Counted from the stretch's first letter, positions 1 through 12,720 are shown. The stretch: DNA of 64,000 bases from Manduca sexta (GCF_014839805.1 NC_051134.1:6851170-6915169); one strand, 5' to 3'. A program made the numbers and translations. Notes: a model not told the origin generated them from the sequence alone.

Positions 1-1356
1 AAGTAGCAATGAAATAAAACCTTTCATGCTACAGAAAGTGAATACAGCGCAGTTCAACCACTCATAAAGTTAGTTCACATCATCAGAAAATATCAAACGA
101 AACTCTAGTAGATTTTTAAGGCTGCACTAAAAACGTATTTCAAACGTTCTAATTGGGGATGAAAAACTACGAATGGTACCAATCAAACGAGAACGAAGCC
201 AAATATAAAGCTATAAGACGCGTACAGCCAATGAAAAATATTTTATAGGACGCCTTCGCTGTTCGGGTTCTTAGTTTTACACTCATGTCATAAAAAGTCA
301 ATAAAATATAGCCGGTTGTGCGGGCTAGTGTTGGGACGAAATAGTTCAAACTTGATATAACAAGGTTTATTTTCCTTTCATTTTTTAAAACGCTAACTTG
401 AAATAGTAAAAACATATCTCGCGAATTGGCTCTTTCATTCCTTTTATGCAATCGTAAATATTGCTAGAAAAAAATATTTATATCCTCAATCCATTCCCTC
501 TTTATATAAGAGCAAGATTCACATACTATCATTTTTTTTGTATGCTCGACTTCTGACGTAAAATGAGTTTCACATTTTCGAAGCAAACAATTTTTTCTTT
601 ATTGATGAGATCTTCGAAGTGACTCCAAAACCTTCTCGAAAGTAATGACATCGAGTGATTAATCGAATCTCACGGTTTTTTCTTGGAACGTAGTATATAA
701 AAAGTTTGAAAGTCACTCAATAAGGTTTCCAAAATACTTCAACTATGGACTTTAATCTCTATGCCATGATATTCAAAATGTACCACAAAAATAAATTAAA
801 ATATCGTTACCGTCAGACACTATTGTATTTTAAAAGCAAATCTGAAAATCTCACTAGTATAAAATGTACTGAAGTAAAAAAATCAAACCAAATAGAATAT
901 CTCATACACAAAGAAACATGAGGCCATTTCTTATCGTTCTTCCGAACAGTCACAAGACGTGATACTTCATCGTTTTAACTCAGTCATATAAAGGTATCAA
1001 GATTTTTGTCACGAACAGAAATATGGCGCGAGTATTTTATGCTGTGTTTTATTATATTCCAAGAACAGACATTCAAATGTATCAGGTCAATAGTAAGAGG
1101 TATTAATTATTCAATAATTTAATTACGAAGATTTAGCAATAACTTTAAATGAAGGAATAATTAAAACGTATACAATAAACGTTCTTAGAACTTTAAATTA
1201 ACATCTATTATGAAAGTTGAAACAACCCTGAATTACGAGTTGTGTTATATTTTATGATGAATACGAGAAACAATTTATAAGATTCATTTCATCTCAGTGG
1301 TGTCATTTGTCTCTTTAGATTGACATCAAATGACTTCGCTACTATCAATTACAGCT
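1..1356. other. No feature recognised
   Basis: AT-rich with poly-T/poly-A runs. Only chance frames. Confidence 0.7.
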
Positions 1357-1640
1357 TGGCGAACTATACGTCCACTAGCTGTACCACTTCGCATAAACAT
1401 AATATGAATATAAACACATGTAAATCAATATTAAATGAAAAAAATAAAAACATGAAAGACCGAACGAAGGTATAAAAATAAATCTATACTAAATCTATAA
1501 TAATAAATCTATACTATGAGTATAGCATGACGAACTATGCGTGCACTAACTCAATCCCTTTGCATAAACATATGATATAAAAAGGAATTAACCTATATTA
1601 AATTAAAAATAAATAAAAACATGTAAGATCGAACGAAGAA
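1357..1640. repeat. Two diverged direct repeats, offset 171 bp
   Basis: 'GAACTATACGTCCACTAGCT' (1361) and 'GAACTATGCGTGCACTAACT' (1532) each lead into 'GCATAAACATA' and then 'ATAAAAACATG...GA(C/T)CGAACGAAG'. The unit is about 113 bp. The spacer carries short AATCTATA repeats. Confidence 0.65.
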
Positions 1641-3131
1641 CGAACCTAAAAGGTCCATCTCGTATTCCACAATGAGTCTCAGTTTGAACAGTGATTCGTT
1701 ACACTTGAACAAAGCGGAGAACTTGTAGGTTACTGAAGAGCTGGGAAGTTAAACAAAAACTGTTATACAGACGGCGGACCGACAATAACTGTATCGGAAA
1801 CTCGTGTAAATTTAGTTTTGTGCAGTTCCACTGTTTCTTTGTGCCGCGCTCTTGGAACGTTCTTTTGGGATTCTCTTGTCTTATGATTCGACGTCGTTTG
1901 TTGTTTATATTTTTGTTTACATGTGTAGAATAAAGGTGTTGATGTTGAAGGATTTTATATCTAAATATCTCATATTTTGAATAGTGCTCTATTTGCCAAT
2001 GTCATATAAAATCGCCTGAAGCAATTTCCATCACACTTCGTAATTTTAGATTTACGTTGTCTCATTTCCAAATAAAACTATTTTTCTAGACATGCATTTG
2101 GGGTTGTCCAAGAGCAAATAACCTGCCGGAATAAATTTAAACTGTATTCTTTTCTAATAAAATATACCTTATTATCTTAAATCAGACCTATGTCTTTTAT
2201 CTTTCATTTTATCAAAACATCTATTGCACTTAAAATATTTATAGTAATATGAATTTTCAGACTAAAGACCATTGCAGCCTTAACTTAAACAAGAGTTGCC
2301 ATAATCTCGCTGGAACGATAGTAAATAAAATCGCCGACACTGCAGTCAAAACCGCATTTAAACGGTGTCATATAAACGTAATAACTTTTATTTCCTTATC
2401 TGCAATATTCAGATAGAAAATTGTTTTTATTCAGGTCTTCTTTTAGCTCAAACTTGAAATGAAATATGCAATTGCTGGTTAATGGTTATTTTGAGGAGAA
2501 ATTTCTGAACAATCAAATTTCTTTTCCTAACTTCACGTCTTTAACAACGATATTAATTATCTGTACGATGTTAATTGTCAATGATGTTGATTAATAATAC
2601 ATAGTAAGCAGAGGATCAGGTGGGCGACTATCATCCATCCACACAATATACATCCACACTGCCTTTTAGTTAATTATAGTGCATTTTAGCCTTAAGACGC
2701 GCTCATAATGTACAAAACATTACTGTGCTTTCCATTAAAGGGATAGTATTGTTATTTTCATGATTTATGTTTTATCTTAATTTCAAGATCCATGTGGCAT
2801 TTAGAATAAAGAGAATTAAAAATACAAACATATATAAGATATTCCTGATGCTATTTAAACTAATACAGAGTAATGTTTTACTCTGATTATATTTCTCATG
2901 GAACAAGTCACTGCACCAGGACAAAGAAATATGTTCTTCTAAAACAATATAAAGCTGCCGCATTAAACAGCAATGTACAATTATAACTAGCCTCCCGAGC
3001 TCGTAATTAAACATAACACAAGTTAGTGAAACGACCGAGTTACTAAATGGAGCATCATTACTACTTCCAGTGTTAATAAAGGGACAAAAACGCGACAGGT
3101 TTGGAAAGGCACCTAATATTAATATTTTTTT
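1641..3131. other. No feature recognised
   Basis: AT-rich. The two minus-strand frames near 2.8-3.2 kb show no family, and the second lies on an H repeat. Confidence 0.65.
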
Positions 3132-3410
3132 CGAGCTTGCCGTTCGCCTGATGGTAAGCGATATGACCGCCCATAAACAGTAGAAACACTATCCAACACC
3201 TTGAATTACAAAGCATTGTTTGATTTTCCACTGCGCTCGCCATCCTAAGACATGAGACGTTAAGTCTCATTATATCCTGTAGTTACACTGGCTACAATGT
3301 CCTTCAAACCGGACCACAACAGTGACTACATACTGCTGCTTGGCGGCAGAAATAAATATTGCGGAGGTACCTACCCAAGCGGACTCTCATATGAAAGACC
3401 ACCAGTGGAA
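3132..3410 (+). mobile_element. Family H element
   Basis: Starts CGAGCTTGCCGTTCGCCTGA and contains 'AGACATGAGACGTTAAGTCT', 'CTGCTGCTTGGCGGCAGAAA' and 'GCGGACTCTCATATGAAAGA'. An open frame on the other strand is only a shadow of the repeat. Confidence 0.75.
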
Positions 3411-4534
3411 AAACTGGTAGTCATGTTATACAGATGTGATTTTGTATGCGACTCCGTTTGAACTCTTGTTCAATCTGGTAAAATGTGGTGCATTTTATCA
3501 GAATGAACAAGATTTTTGTCTAAATTTTTTTTTAAACAATATGATCGGTACTTGTAAGTAAAGGAGTATTGTAGAAATGCTCATGTTTCTTTTTCAAAGA
3601 CATTTAGACCTACCAACTGGTATTATAATTGACTAATTACCCTTGGATACTCAACATTATAAGGCTTCCTTATATTCATGAGTGTTGTAATTATTTCATA
3701 AACAGGTTACATTCTACTAAAAATGGTTGACAGTAATACAGTATGTAAATTATGCGGACGTGATTTGCCTTGGTAATGAATATATTGGCAAGAGTATGGG
3801 TACGTAATAAATTCATTCTCAAAAATTCCGAATTAATTATTCTGACGTGAAAGTGTATAGCAGCTACTATTCAAAGCCGGCTAACGGAGAATTCGAAGAA
3901 ATACCACGAATTCATTTCGCTGTACAAACATAATATATTGTACACAATGTTGTTTGGTTTTCAAAATCAGATTTCTTTACAAATCTTAAGAGGCTTATAT
4001 TCAGCATTGGGTGAATATATAGCTTGAAGAAGAATGAGAAGATATGAGATATTGAGGTTATAATTAGTTACATACAATTTTTAAATCTATAACCCCTGAG
4101 TATTAAAGAATGAGCGTTTGTGTATGGTCAAACAATAATACGACACGGCTAATATAAAACATTTGCTATTACAAGAGAAAAAAGGAACAAATAAATGTTC
4201 TTCTAACAGTCGGGTCAGTAAATCCTACAAAAACACGGCGGTTGGTTAATTAAACAAGCTTGTCTCATGACCTACATTTTGTTTAAGGTCGACATAATTG
4301 CCAATGACGGGTGCTGTTCTTATTAAGGGTATTGTACCTAAAGGTTACCTACGGAAAAACTGTTACTAGACCTACAGTATACGGTTTGACTATCAAGCGC
4401 TGCATCTAAAGTATAAAGATGGCTGAATTTTTCACAGTATTAATGTATGACCATGTTGTGGAACATTTAAAAAATAACATATGAAATGAAGATACGCATA
4501 AATATACTTAAGTAGAAAAACTTCAATAGCCGAG
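3411..4534. other. No feature recognised
   Basis: AT-rich sequence between two H copies. Confidence 0.65.
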
Positions 4535-4740
4535 TTTATTTTTTTTATCGCTTTGACTAACTAGACGAGCTTGGCGTTCACCTAAAGGTAAGCGATGAGA
4601 CCTCCCATAAACAGTAAAAACACCATACAACACCTTAAATTACAAAGTATTGTTTGGTATTCTACTGCGCTCGCCATCCTGAGACATGAGATGTTAAGTC
4701 TCATTATGTCCAGTAGTTACAATAGCTACACTGGCTGTCC
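4535..4740 (+). mobile_element. Family H element, 3'-truncated
   Basis: 'ATCGCTTTGACTAACTAGAC' then 'GAGCTTGGCGTTCACCTAAA', continuing to 'AGTAGTTACAATAGCTACAC'. The downstream half is missing. Confidence 0.7.
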
Positions 4741-5572
4741 AGTAATTGCACTAAATTGCGTATTAACTGACTTCTTTATAAATTATAATCAACATAGATA
4801 CAAGCTAGCAGCGACTATGACAATGAAAACCTAGATACTATAGTACTCATTCGGACAAGTCCGTTCGTAACAACTGTAACGTCTAACCAGTGGGGAGGAT
4901 AAAACTCTTGTGACAGTCGATAAATGCGACATACCTCACGACAGTCCAACCTTATTGTAGAGAATAAGTAGTGTAGGGCAATTAAAACTCAACGCAACAT
5001 ATATCAGGGAGATAGAGGCAGTTCAGTAAAATGCAGATAATAACAAATTTCTAAGTGCTGTGTATGGTCAATTTGGGCCATGAAATAAACGACTTACGTT
5101 CCCGTAATGTATTACCATTAGTGTAGTACCTTCAATAAATATCAGTTCTAATGACACTATAATAGCATAGAAATATCTCGTATCTCGCAGGCCTTTAGTG
5201 TCCTGGAACAGTATAAAAAATCATTATGACAACATAAAATAAGCTCTATTCCAAGAGAAATATAAGGAAGAATAAATATTAATTGTACGTGTGCCGCCAT
5301 ATCGATTTGAACGTAATGATATGTTGGATAGAGGAAACATTTGTTATATCTATTAGTCCCTAATGCTTACAACCGAAATGTTTGAGTACATTCTTTTCAT
5401 TTCCCATCACAAATGGATCTAATGCGTCTAGAGATACCACTGAGCCATATGAAGTGGTTCAGGAGCATCACGTTCTCTCAGCCGACTTCTAACCAATAAC
5501 AACTATAGACTGCTTAATTCTTTTGAATAGTATTTTTTTTATACTGGCACAGGAAAGTGATCTAGTGAGGTT
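4741..5572. other. No feature recognised
   Basis: Nothing repeated within the window and no credible frame. Confidence 0.65.
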
Positions 5573-5746
5573 AATTTGCACCTGATGGTAAGTTGAGTGT
5601 CCTCGACAGTCGCTTCAACTATGTCGGCCTGTTGGAGCAGGATATAGATAGGCTGATCCCGGAACGCGACAAATTTACGTGAGCTACTATGGCGCATTTT
5701 ATCGCCTTGTGTACGGTGGTCGTTATCCGGACGAATATAAAATGAT
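5573..5746 (+). repeat. Family E repeat
   Basis: 'GCACCTGATGGTAAGTTGAG', then 'CGGCCTGTTGGAGCAGGATA', 'GATCCCGGAACGCGACAAAT' and 'CGGTGGTCGTTATCCGGACG'. It corresponds to the reverse complement of the three other E copies. The hairpin segment is deleted here. Confidence 0.7.
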
Positions 5747-6239
5747 CACTATGAAAAAAAATCCTTTAATCAAAAGTAAACCTATTTATCGTCCTTAAAT
5801 TGAAGATCTTATTATCGTAGCTTAAGATCACGTAACTTTTTAAAAGATAAACAAAAACATCCCAAAAATAGTGCTAACGTAATCTGTAATTCAAAATAAC
5901 ATTAGTAAACAGTGGCAACTCCTCCGGGCCCAATCCTGAGGGTCGCACAATCACTATTATTGTCCAGGAACCGTCGACAAAGGTAGGGATCGAAACGTAT
6001 ATCGGTGACGACGATACTGAGTAAAGTAGTGCATACTTCCATAACGAATATCGATATTTTTAACTGGATACTGAATGATTGTCAGATTAGGCCTAATGCA
6101 AAAAGCGTATTGATGAAATAAAATTTTCGTTTTTATTTGGAATAAATGGTCAATATGAGGCACTAAATCCATTAATAGTTTATACGGGGAAAAATTTAAT
6201 AACGAGCTGGTATATTTTTGAGTGGCGAAAAATTAAGTT
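5747..6239. other. No feature recognised
   Basis: A 71-codon minus frame has no recognisable content. Confidence 0.6.
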
Positions 6240-6425
6240 AAAAGTTGTGGAGTGGTGGCCACGAACCGGGAGACGCTTCGTGGGCAGGCCCCCCACGGGA
6301 TGGACCGAGGACCTGGTGACGGTCGCCGGAGTCCGATGGATGAAGGCGGCCCAGAACCGGTCCCTATGGCGCTAATGGGGGAGACCTAAGTCCAGCAGTT
6401 CCCGGCTGAAATGATGATGATGATG
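6240..6425 (+). mobile_element. 5'-truncated RTE-type LINE, 3' end (copy 1)
   Basis: In one frame the sequence reads WTEDLVTVAGVRWMKAAQNR and then SLWR followed by a stop. This is the C-terminal end of the reverse-transcriptase polyprotein of insect RTE LINEs, whose family form I know as roughly WTDDL..VAG..WM..AQDR..WR.LGEAYVQQW. The coding end is followed by an ATG/TGA microsatellite (6412-6426), the normal tail of these elements. Upstream sequence is absent, as expected for 5' truncation during target-primed reverse transcription. Internal stops show that it is dead. Confidence 0.8.
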
Positions 6426-6904
6426 ATAACATATTGTTGGATTCAACAAATAGAACGAACGTAGTCGCAATTTAAAAAACGTTAGATAATTATTCACATT
6501 TAGTTTTTTGGTATACATTTTGAATATCGAATTATTGGAAAGTCAACATCGATATCAGAAATCCATACTACCCTACATAAGTAACTTGTCGACCATTTGT
6601 ATAATGCTATCCATTCGGGGCTCTCACAAAAGGATTCGGAACCAATTCGGTGCTTATTTCAATTTTAAATAAACCAACGAGAATGTACGTACAAACGGCT
6701 ACTTGCGCGAGGATAAAAACCTACGTAGAAATAACAATCCTATTTTGGGTACGGTAGGATTGGTGACTTGATGGTTCCGCATGCTTATAATAATGACCTT
6801 GGATGCTTGGTTAACTTTACAAGTAGATGGTCAATAAATGAGCGTGGATTTTTTACGCGAATGACCATTACTGTTCATAAAAACCTCACTAACAGAATTG
6901 TGAA
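6426..6904. other. Spacer between two RTE tails, no feature recognised
   Basis: Separates two like-oriented LINE ends. It may contain the target site or 5' remnants, but no match is visible. Confidence 0.6.
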
Positions 6905-7085
6905 AAATTCTGGAGTGGCTACCATGAACCGGGAGACGCGGCGTAGGCAGGCCCCCCACGAGATGGACCGACGATCTAGTGAGGGTCGCCTGAGTCCGAT
7001 GGATGAGGGCGGTCCAGAACCGGTTCCTGTGGCGCTCAATGGGAGAGGCCTATGTCCAGCAGTGAACGATTCCCGGCTGATATGA
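6905..7085 (+). mobile_element. 5'-truncated RTE-type LINE, 3' end (copy 2)
   Basis: Same family and strand as the copy at 6240-6425. One frame reads WTDDLVRVA, a stop, VRWMRAVQNRFLWRSMGEAY and then VQQ before a stop. It keeps the GEAYVQQ ending that copy 1 has lost by frameshift. The 3' tail is only a short TGATATGATGA. The copy is broken by at least one nonsense codon. Confidence 0.82.
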
Positions 7086-7500
7086 TGAACAGAATTATGA
7101 ATACTTTGCAGAACTTTGGGAGGTAGATTGGGAAATATTTTAGCGGCAATCTTACTGTCCGTAAAACTATCTTATGTCATTACTACCAGTTAACTTCTCT
7201 GTTCGTTTGATAAAATTCTGCGTCAAAACAATTCAATATATATCTGTACGTATAAGCAAAGATTTTTGCAGGACCAAATATAATTTTCGATTGTAAATAA
7301 CTTTTTATACTGCATTGGGGAATAATTTATAAGTGATTGTTAAAAATCCATCAACGAATCCAATTGGATTCATTACAAAAAGGTTATTGTGGCATACGAA
7401 AGCTACGAAATTTACTTCGCAGCGTTTCGTTTCAAACAATATTGTGTAATTGTTAAAAATGGAATATTTTATTGTCGTCGTTTATTAGTGTTTATCTATA
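7086..7500. other. No feature recognised
   Basis: AT-rich, leads into the long G element. Confidence 0.6.
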
Positions 7501-8350
7501 TCTATACTTATAATAAATCTGTAGAGAGGTCAATTCTGTACATGAAATATATTTCCAAAATAACTATCAGGGGGTGATTAGGGATCGATACTGATGCCAA
7601 AAATGCAATTGGTAAAATTTTTGTCTGTCTGTCTGTCTGTATAACCGTTATAGAAACAAAAACTACTCGACGGATTTTAACGAAACTTAGTACAATTATT
7701 TTTCATACTCCTGAAGTAGTTATAGTATACTTTTCATCACGCTACAATTAATAGGAGCAGAGCAGTGAAGGGAAATGTTGGGAACGGGAGAATTCCATTT
7801 TTTAAGCTTCCGTCGCGTGTCAACCTTAATGGTTAAAGCTACATAGAAATCATGTATGACGGAAATGTTCTCCTTAAAATTATGTAAAAAATATCCCACG
7901 ACAGCATATGTCTATCTTTTATGGTTGACTCACAATAACACGTGTAACTCCCGATAGCTTAGCAGTTCGAAACTTTCTCATTATATTTGTCTACTCTTAC
8001 GTTTATAACACTCTCAGTCATCCCTAATTAAAAATGTTAACATTATTAAATATTCCATAAAAAAGAATCATAAAAATCGGTATAGAAACACCAAAGTTAT
8101 ACATGAAATACGCTAATAATAAGCCATCATGCGTGAATACTGAATCATGCTATAAGGATTATTTTTGTATATATAAGGTCGCGAACGCACAGGCAGGCGG
8201 CTTGCTTGGCACCTAGAGGCTAGCGAATCACCTAGCGAGTAGCTTCGTAAAACGAACATTCTCGAACGTTCGCGACCGGCTCCATTTTTGAAGTCCGAAA
8301 TCCACGCGGGCGAAGCTGCGAGCGGAAGCTAGTTTATAATATAATAGAGG
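7501..8350 (+). mobile_element. ~850 bp non-autonomous interspersed element (long form of family G)
   Basis: The unit runs from TAATAAATCTGTAGAGAGGT through a TGTC microsatellite (7621-7640) to CGCGGGCGAAGCTGCGAGCG and GAAGCTAGT. Its end is the same as that of the many short G fragments in the window. It contains no protein frame. I recognise the layout (a TGTCTGTC block, then 'CTACTCGACGGATTTTAACG', then 'GGAGCAGAGCAGTGAAGGGA') as a very common lepidopteran repeat, from memory only. Near its 3' end GGTCGCGAACG (8177-8187) and CGTTCGCGACC (8267-8277) form a perfect 11 bp inverted repeat. The class is uncertain. Confidence 0.7.
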
Positions 8351-8584
8351 TTCGTTTAGACAGTAAAGCCTCATTTAGACTAATTGATTATTGTTAGAAA
8401 TAATCGTATGCAGTCTTTGCTAGAAATATACGTTTTATTAATATCCGTAACAAGACGGACATACCGTCAACGAGGGCGGGAATTGCCTTGTCATTGTCAT
8501 GCTGGTGGTATTAGCAAGAAGTGGATACCTATTATTTTATTTCGTTTTCAATGTTTTCTATTCTTTGAAAATATATATTAAACA

Positions 8585-8700
8585 CAAGATTTTTCTCGTG
8601 ACTTCTTCCGCATTAACATTCATCTTTGGAATAAAAAGTAGCCCATAGCACTCATAAATAATGTAGCTTCATATAGCTTTTGAATTTGTCATTTACAAAA
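8585..8700 (+). repeat. Family G fragment
   Basis: Shares 'GGAATAAAAAGTAGCCCATA' and 'AATGTAGCTTCATAT' with the copy at 9340-9490. Diverged and partial. Confidence 0.5.
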
Positions 8701-9339
8701 AAAAACATAAAAATGACATTGTTTTTTTGTTTAAAGTGCCTGTATTTTTTTATCATTTCATATCTAAACAAAACATTCTAAACTCCATTTAGCTATACAT
8801 TTGACATAACTTAAAAAAAAAACGGACCCCCAAAAAGGTCGCCAAGTATGCTTATTGATACAATTTTCATTTCGCCCTTACGTTTGTGATAGTATTATTG
8901 TGGCAACGAAAAATAAAAGCTAGGCTTTGTGATCTCAGTCCTTTTGTCCGGGTTTATTTATGTTTTGCTTTGATGTCGATGGCTCTACGATCTGATGACC
9001 TTTGCCTCTGATATTACGTGGTTAGATGAATTTAATATATGGCTTTTGTTGGTTTAGCGCGAATTGGTTTATGTGGATTTTATTGTTGAGATAATATTAT
9101 AAACAATGAGTAGGTTTCATATTTATGTTTTTATAGTTATAACTTATAAACAAAGTAATTATTACTATTGGTTTAGAATGATGTTGAAATTCTAAAGTTA
9201 ATGTAATTCATAGAAGTTAATGAAAAACAAGCTACTAGATCTTCTCTGGAACTAAAACACATCACTGCTTCTATAGCAGCAACTAGCCGAGTTATGAACC
9301 AAGTTGCTTAATCAGTATAATATAATATTTATAGAAAAC
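8701..9339. other. No feature recognised
   Basis: AT-rich with poly-A/T tracts, between G fragments. Confidence 0.6.
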
Positions 9340-9490
9340 TAGGTTTTCCCTGCAGCTCCGCTCGCGTGAAAAAGTTTTTCCGTGGTTATTATTTTTCCAG
9401 AATAAAAAGTAGCTCATAAAACTCAAAAGTAACGTAGCTTTATATTAAAAAAAAATAAAAAAACTCTTCTGCTTTATATATTAGTATAGC
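9340..9490 (+). repeat. Family G fragment
   Basis: Contains GCAGCTCCGCTCGCGTGAAA, CCAGAATAAAAAGTAGCTCA and an 'AACGTAGCTTTATAT' motif, matching the G family core. Partial. Confidence 0.6.
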
Positions 9491-9514
9491 TATCAGATAT
9501 ATCATTTCTCATTT

Positions 9515-9745
9515 ATCTAACGCTAGCTTTTGCTCGCGGCTTCGCCCGTGTGAAGGTGTTTTCAGGGATAATAAACCCACTATATATTTTCTTGGGATAA
9601 AAAGTGTTCTATAACCTTCCGAAGGTCTTAAACTATCTTCATACCAAATTTCATAAAAAACCGTTCAGAAGATTTAGATAAAATTGATAACATACAGACA
9701 GACAGAAAAGGGGACTTTGTTTTATAATATGTAAAGATGTAACAA
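9515..9745 (+). repeat. Family G repeat, longer copy
   Basis: Runs from CTAGCTTTTGCTCGCGGCTT to the tail CATACAGACAGACAGAAAAG and then GGGGACTTTGTTTTATAATATG. It includes 'CATACCAAATTTCATAAAAA' and a 'CCGTTCAGAAG' motif, the familiar 3' portion of this ubiquitous arthropod repeat. Confidence 0.7.
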
Positions 9746-10483
9746 AAACAGAAGTAGAAAATAACATTTCCACTTAATGATCCAATAAATTTAATTATTT
9801 CCAGACATTTTACACTCAAATACAGTTAGAAATAAACAGGGATGAGAGCAGGAATTCTCTCGCGTACTCCGCGTCAAGATTCTTAGCAATGCTTGTGACC
9901 GTTTCCTTCGCAAATATTTCTCATTACTATTTCAGGTGTGTTGGGAGGCGAGTAGTGGGTTAGTTTGTTGCTGACGGTAGTTGTTATGGATTTAGCTTTG
10001 GTAATTTTCATGTATCTGATATTGATACTGTCAGCACGTTAGTTGCTTTGTGACTGTCTTTTAATTTTAACAGTCCATTTTGTTATAAAGATAATCGTTT
10101 GATAAAATTTCAATGCGGAACAATTAATAAAATCAAATGAATTACTGGTAAGTTCAGTAGAGTTTTTCACTATAATATAGTCAAGGGTTTGCTTTAGATA
10201 AAGAAAAAAATATTTTGATCACGTAAATGTGTTCTAAAAATGTCGACTTTGGACAGCTATTTTTGTGGATGACTGTACCTATATCTGAGTTTTTCTATAA
10301 AAATTATGATGATGCGACATTTCTCTTATTTTCTTAATTTAATGTTTGTTACTACTGTTTCTCGTACACTATGCTCACGTATAAGTTTTTATTGGACTAC
10401 GCGGTGTTTCTTCGCGCCGACCAATTTTGTTTTCATTTGCGGCTGTAATACGACACACGCACCTTCATATAGGTCGGTTAGGG
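9746..10483. other. No feature recognised
   Basis: No repeat partner or coding signal. Confidence 0.6.
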
Positions 10484-10714
10484 GCAATACATAGATACAT
10501 ATTATATTTACTGGTGGTAGGATATATTTTATATTCGCCCGGATAGCGACCACCATACAAGGTGTGAAAACCCGTCATAGTGCCCCACGTAAGTATCGCG
10601 TTCCGGGAGCAGCCTGTGTATATCCGGTTCCAACAGGCCGGCATAATTGTGTGGAGCCGAGAGGTACTCATCTCTCGCCAGACGATTCTATTGGACTCCA
10701 CTCCATTTACCATC
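10484..10714 (-). repeat. Family E repeat
   Basis: Plus-strand order: 'TACTGGTGGTAGGATATATT', 'TTCGCCCGGATAGCGACCAC', 'GTATATCCGGTTCCAACAGG', 'CCATTTACCATC'. Overlapping open frames on both strands are not genes. Confidence 0.75.
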
Positions 10715-11884
10715 GTACACGTATAATACATATTTCTCTTTTTATTTCTTTAATGCGTAAGCATTGCCTTATGATGACTAAAGCTTGTTGTGTTTATAAA
10801 ATACAAATTCAATTGGAGAGATCCCTACAGATAGATGCATTATAGCCAATGTAGGTCCTATTGGTATGTAAATATAAAGTATGACGTCCAGTTCCTCTGC
10901 CATATAGTCTCTCCTCTGTTTATTGAGAGGCATGCTGCGTACATTTAGATAGGCTCGCTTCATTCATGTAGATATAGTTAACTAGCTACTCATGGGATCC
11001 AAATAATATTATGACCATTAATAATTATGCCAATAAAGATTTATTATATCCCTTTATTTTTAAAGTCTCTTTTTTATTTATTTTCTTGTTTTTATTTATC
11101 AACAAATGCCTGTCAATCAAAACGAGATAGCAAGTAATTTTATATCTCCCATTTCCATTTCAGAGAACAGGACGCACTTCCTCAACTAAGGTAAGCCCTT
11201 CCCTCTTATTTTGTGCATCGTATCATTTATCAATCAGGTTTATCGACCATCTCGTGACCGACTTGAAAAAGGCTTTTGTATTAAAAGTATCGTTCGTAGG
11301 GTCTGTTATCTGATCCAATGTCGTAGACCTTTGTCACAGGGTCAAGTGACCTCACGGTCTCACCAAGGACCGTTGTTCTGAAAACATTTAATTTCATTGA
11401 TTAAAATGAAATTTTCCCAGACCCGTTCCTGTCTCGATCGATTTTAAATTCAATTTGGTCGACTCGGAATTCAATAAAGACGTTTTTGGCATGACTCAGT
11501 TCTATGGACGGCGAATTAATCAGTTTATACTCGAAGGTATATTGATGAAGTGAATTTAGCTTGTATTTTGTATTTTCTCTAACATGAGTTCTATCACGTT
11601 ATGTTTATCTACGTGTTACTTATTTATGTATTTATTCCATGTACAAGCATATTGGACTTATTAAAGGACATATTTATTAGCAAGTTACTCACAATTGTGA
11701 AACTTATTATCGAATGGATCAGGACGACTGTAGTGCAGTATGCAGACTTTTGTTCTCGAAAGTTCTGAGTGATGTTGAAATTTTATGGGCGTTTCTCTTA
11801 TAATAAAACTGTTACCTTACCCTTAAAATTATTAAATTAATCGTAAAAATTATAATACGAGCATATGATTTTTGAATGAAATAA
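10715..11884. other. No feature recognised
   Basis: No repeat partner or coding signal. Confidence 0.6.
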
Positions 11885-12315
11885 CGAAGCCTGGGTGTAA
11901 TTGTATGACGATTGCAATCCTGAGGTCTCGGATTCAATCCCCAGGTCAGGTAAGGTGATAGTGGTTTTTCTACTCAATATCAGGAGTCTGGAATTTTTGT
12001 CCGATATAGCGATAGGCTGGCCCAATCACATCATGGGAATACATACGGGGAAAATCTGGTACAAAAGATGCGCCTCCACCTAACCATTCGGAGATTCCCT
12101 CCCCCTTACTTACCATTACCCCGCTTCCTTCTAATCCCAATCCCATCCTTTCCACCCCATTATCCCTGCCTCATTCCTTCCCTTCCCTTAGCCCCCCGCA
12201 GTCGCTAAGCCAGGAGAATCCAGTATCCCATTCGCAGGATTCCCCCGGTGTTGACTGCAAACTCGGCCTTTAATAAAAACCCTTTGGGGATAAAAGGTAT
12301 GAGTATGTGTCTGTG
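11885..12315 (+). mobile_element. SINE family A, long form with pyrimidine-rich insert
   Basis: The head has the box B-like 'TCTCGGATTCAATCCCCAGG' and then the family body ('ATATCAGGAGTCTGGAATTT', 'GATAGGCTGGCCCAATCACA'). Between body and tail lies a C/T-rich module (about 12065-12270) that the other A copies lack but which recurs near 35.9 kb. The end 'CCCTTTGGGGATAAAAGGTA' followed by TGAGTATGTGT corresponds to the standard A tail. It is the only plus-strand A copy in the window. Confidence 0.7.
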
Positions 12316-12564
12316 AAAGACATCGTAACGATATTGGGATTTTAAAGAATAAATGATGGGATAGTAAATACAATTAAATTGTTAAGGATGGCGGATTTTA
12401 GCGGTTGCTGTAAACCTTGTAAAATATTCAAGATCTTGTAAGCATAATACTATTCTTGGTCGTCTAGGTAAAATTATACACGCTGACTTATACCCGATTG
12501 TTCCAGATAACATTCTACGAATAACCGACGGAATATTCTATTGTTAGGAACGGAAGTGATTCTG

Positions 12565-12720
12565 ACAAAGAACTAACACTGACTACTTAAATATTCCACT
12601 AATATTTCACCAACCAACCAACTTATACTACTTATTAATGACCAACTGCCTTGGTCTATCAAACGCTCGGTGTTTAGCAAAAGATGTCACAAATACCCAC
12701 ACAACTATATTTTGATTTTA
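12565..12720. repeat. Dispersed repeat Q, copy 1
   Basis: 'AAGAACTAACACTGACTACT', 'TATTTCACCAA' and 'AAACGCTCGGTGTTTAGCAA' with AAGATGTCA recur at 62270-62395. Confidence 0.6.

Noticed and set aside
10465..10845. Overlapping 60-90 codon frames on both strands
   Set aside because: They lie mostly on a family E repeat that recurs elsewhere in the window with different reading frames open.
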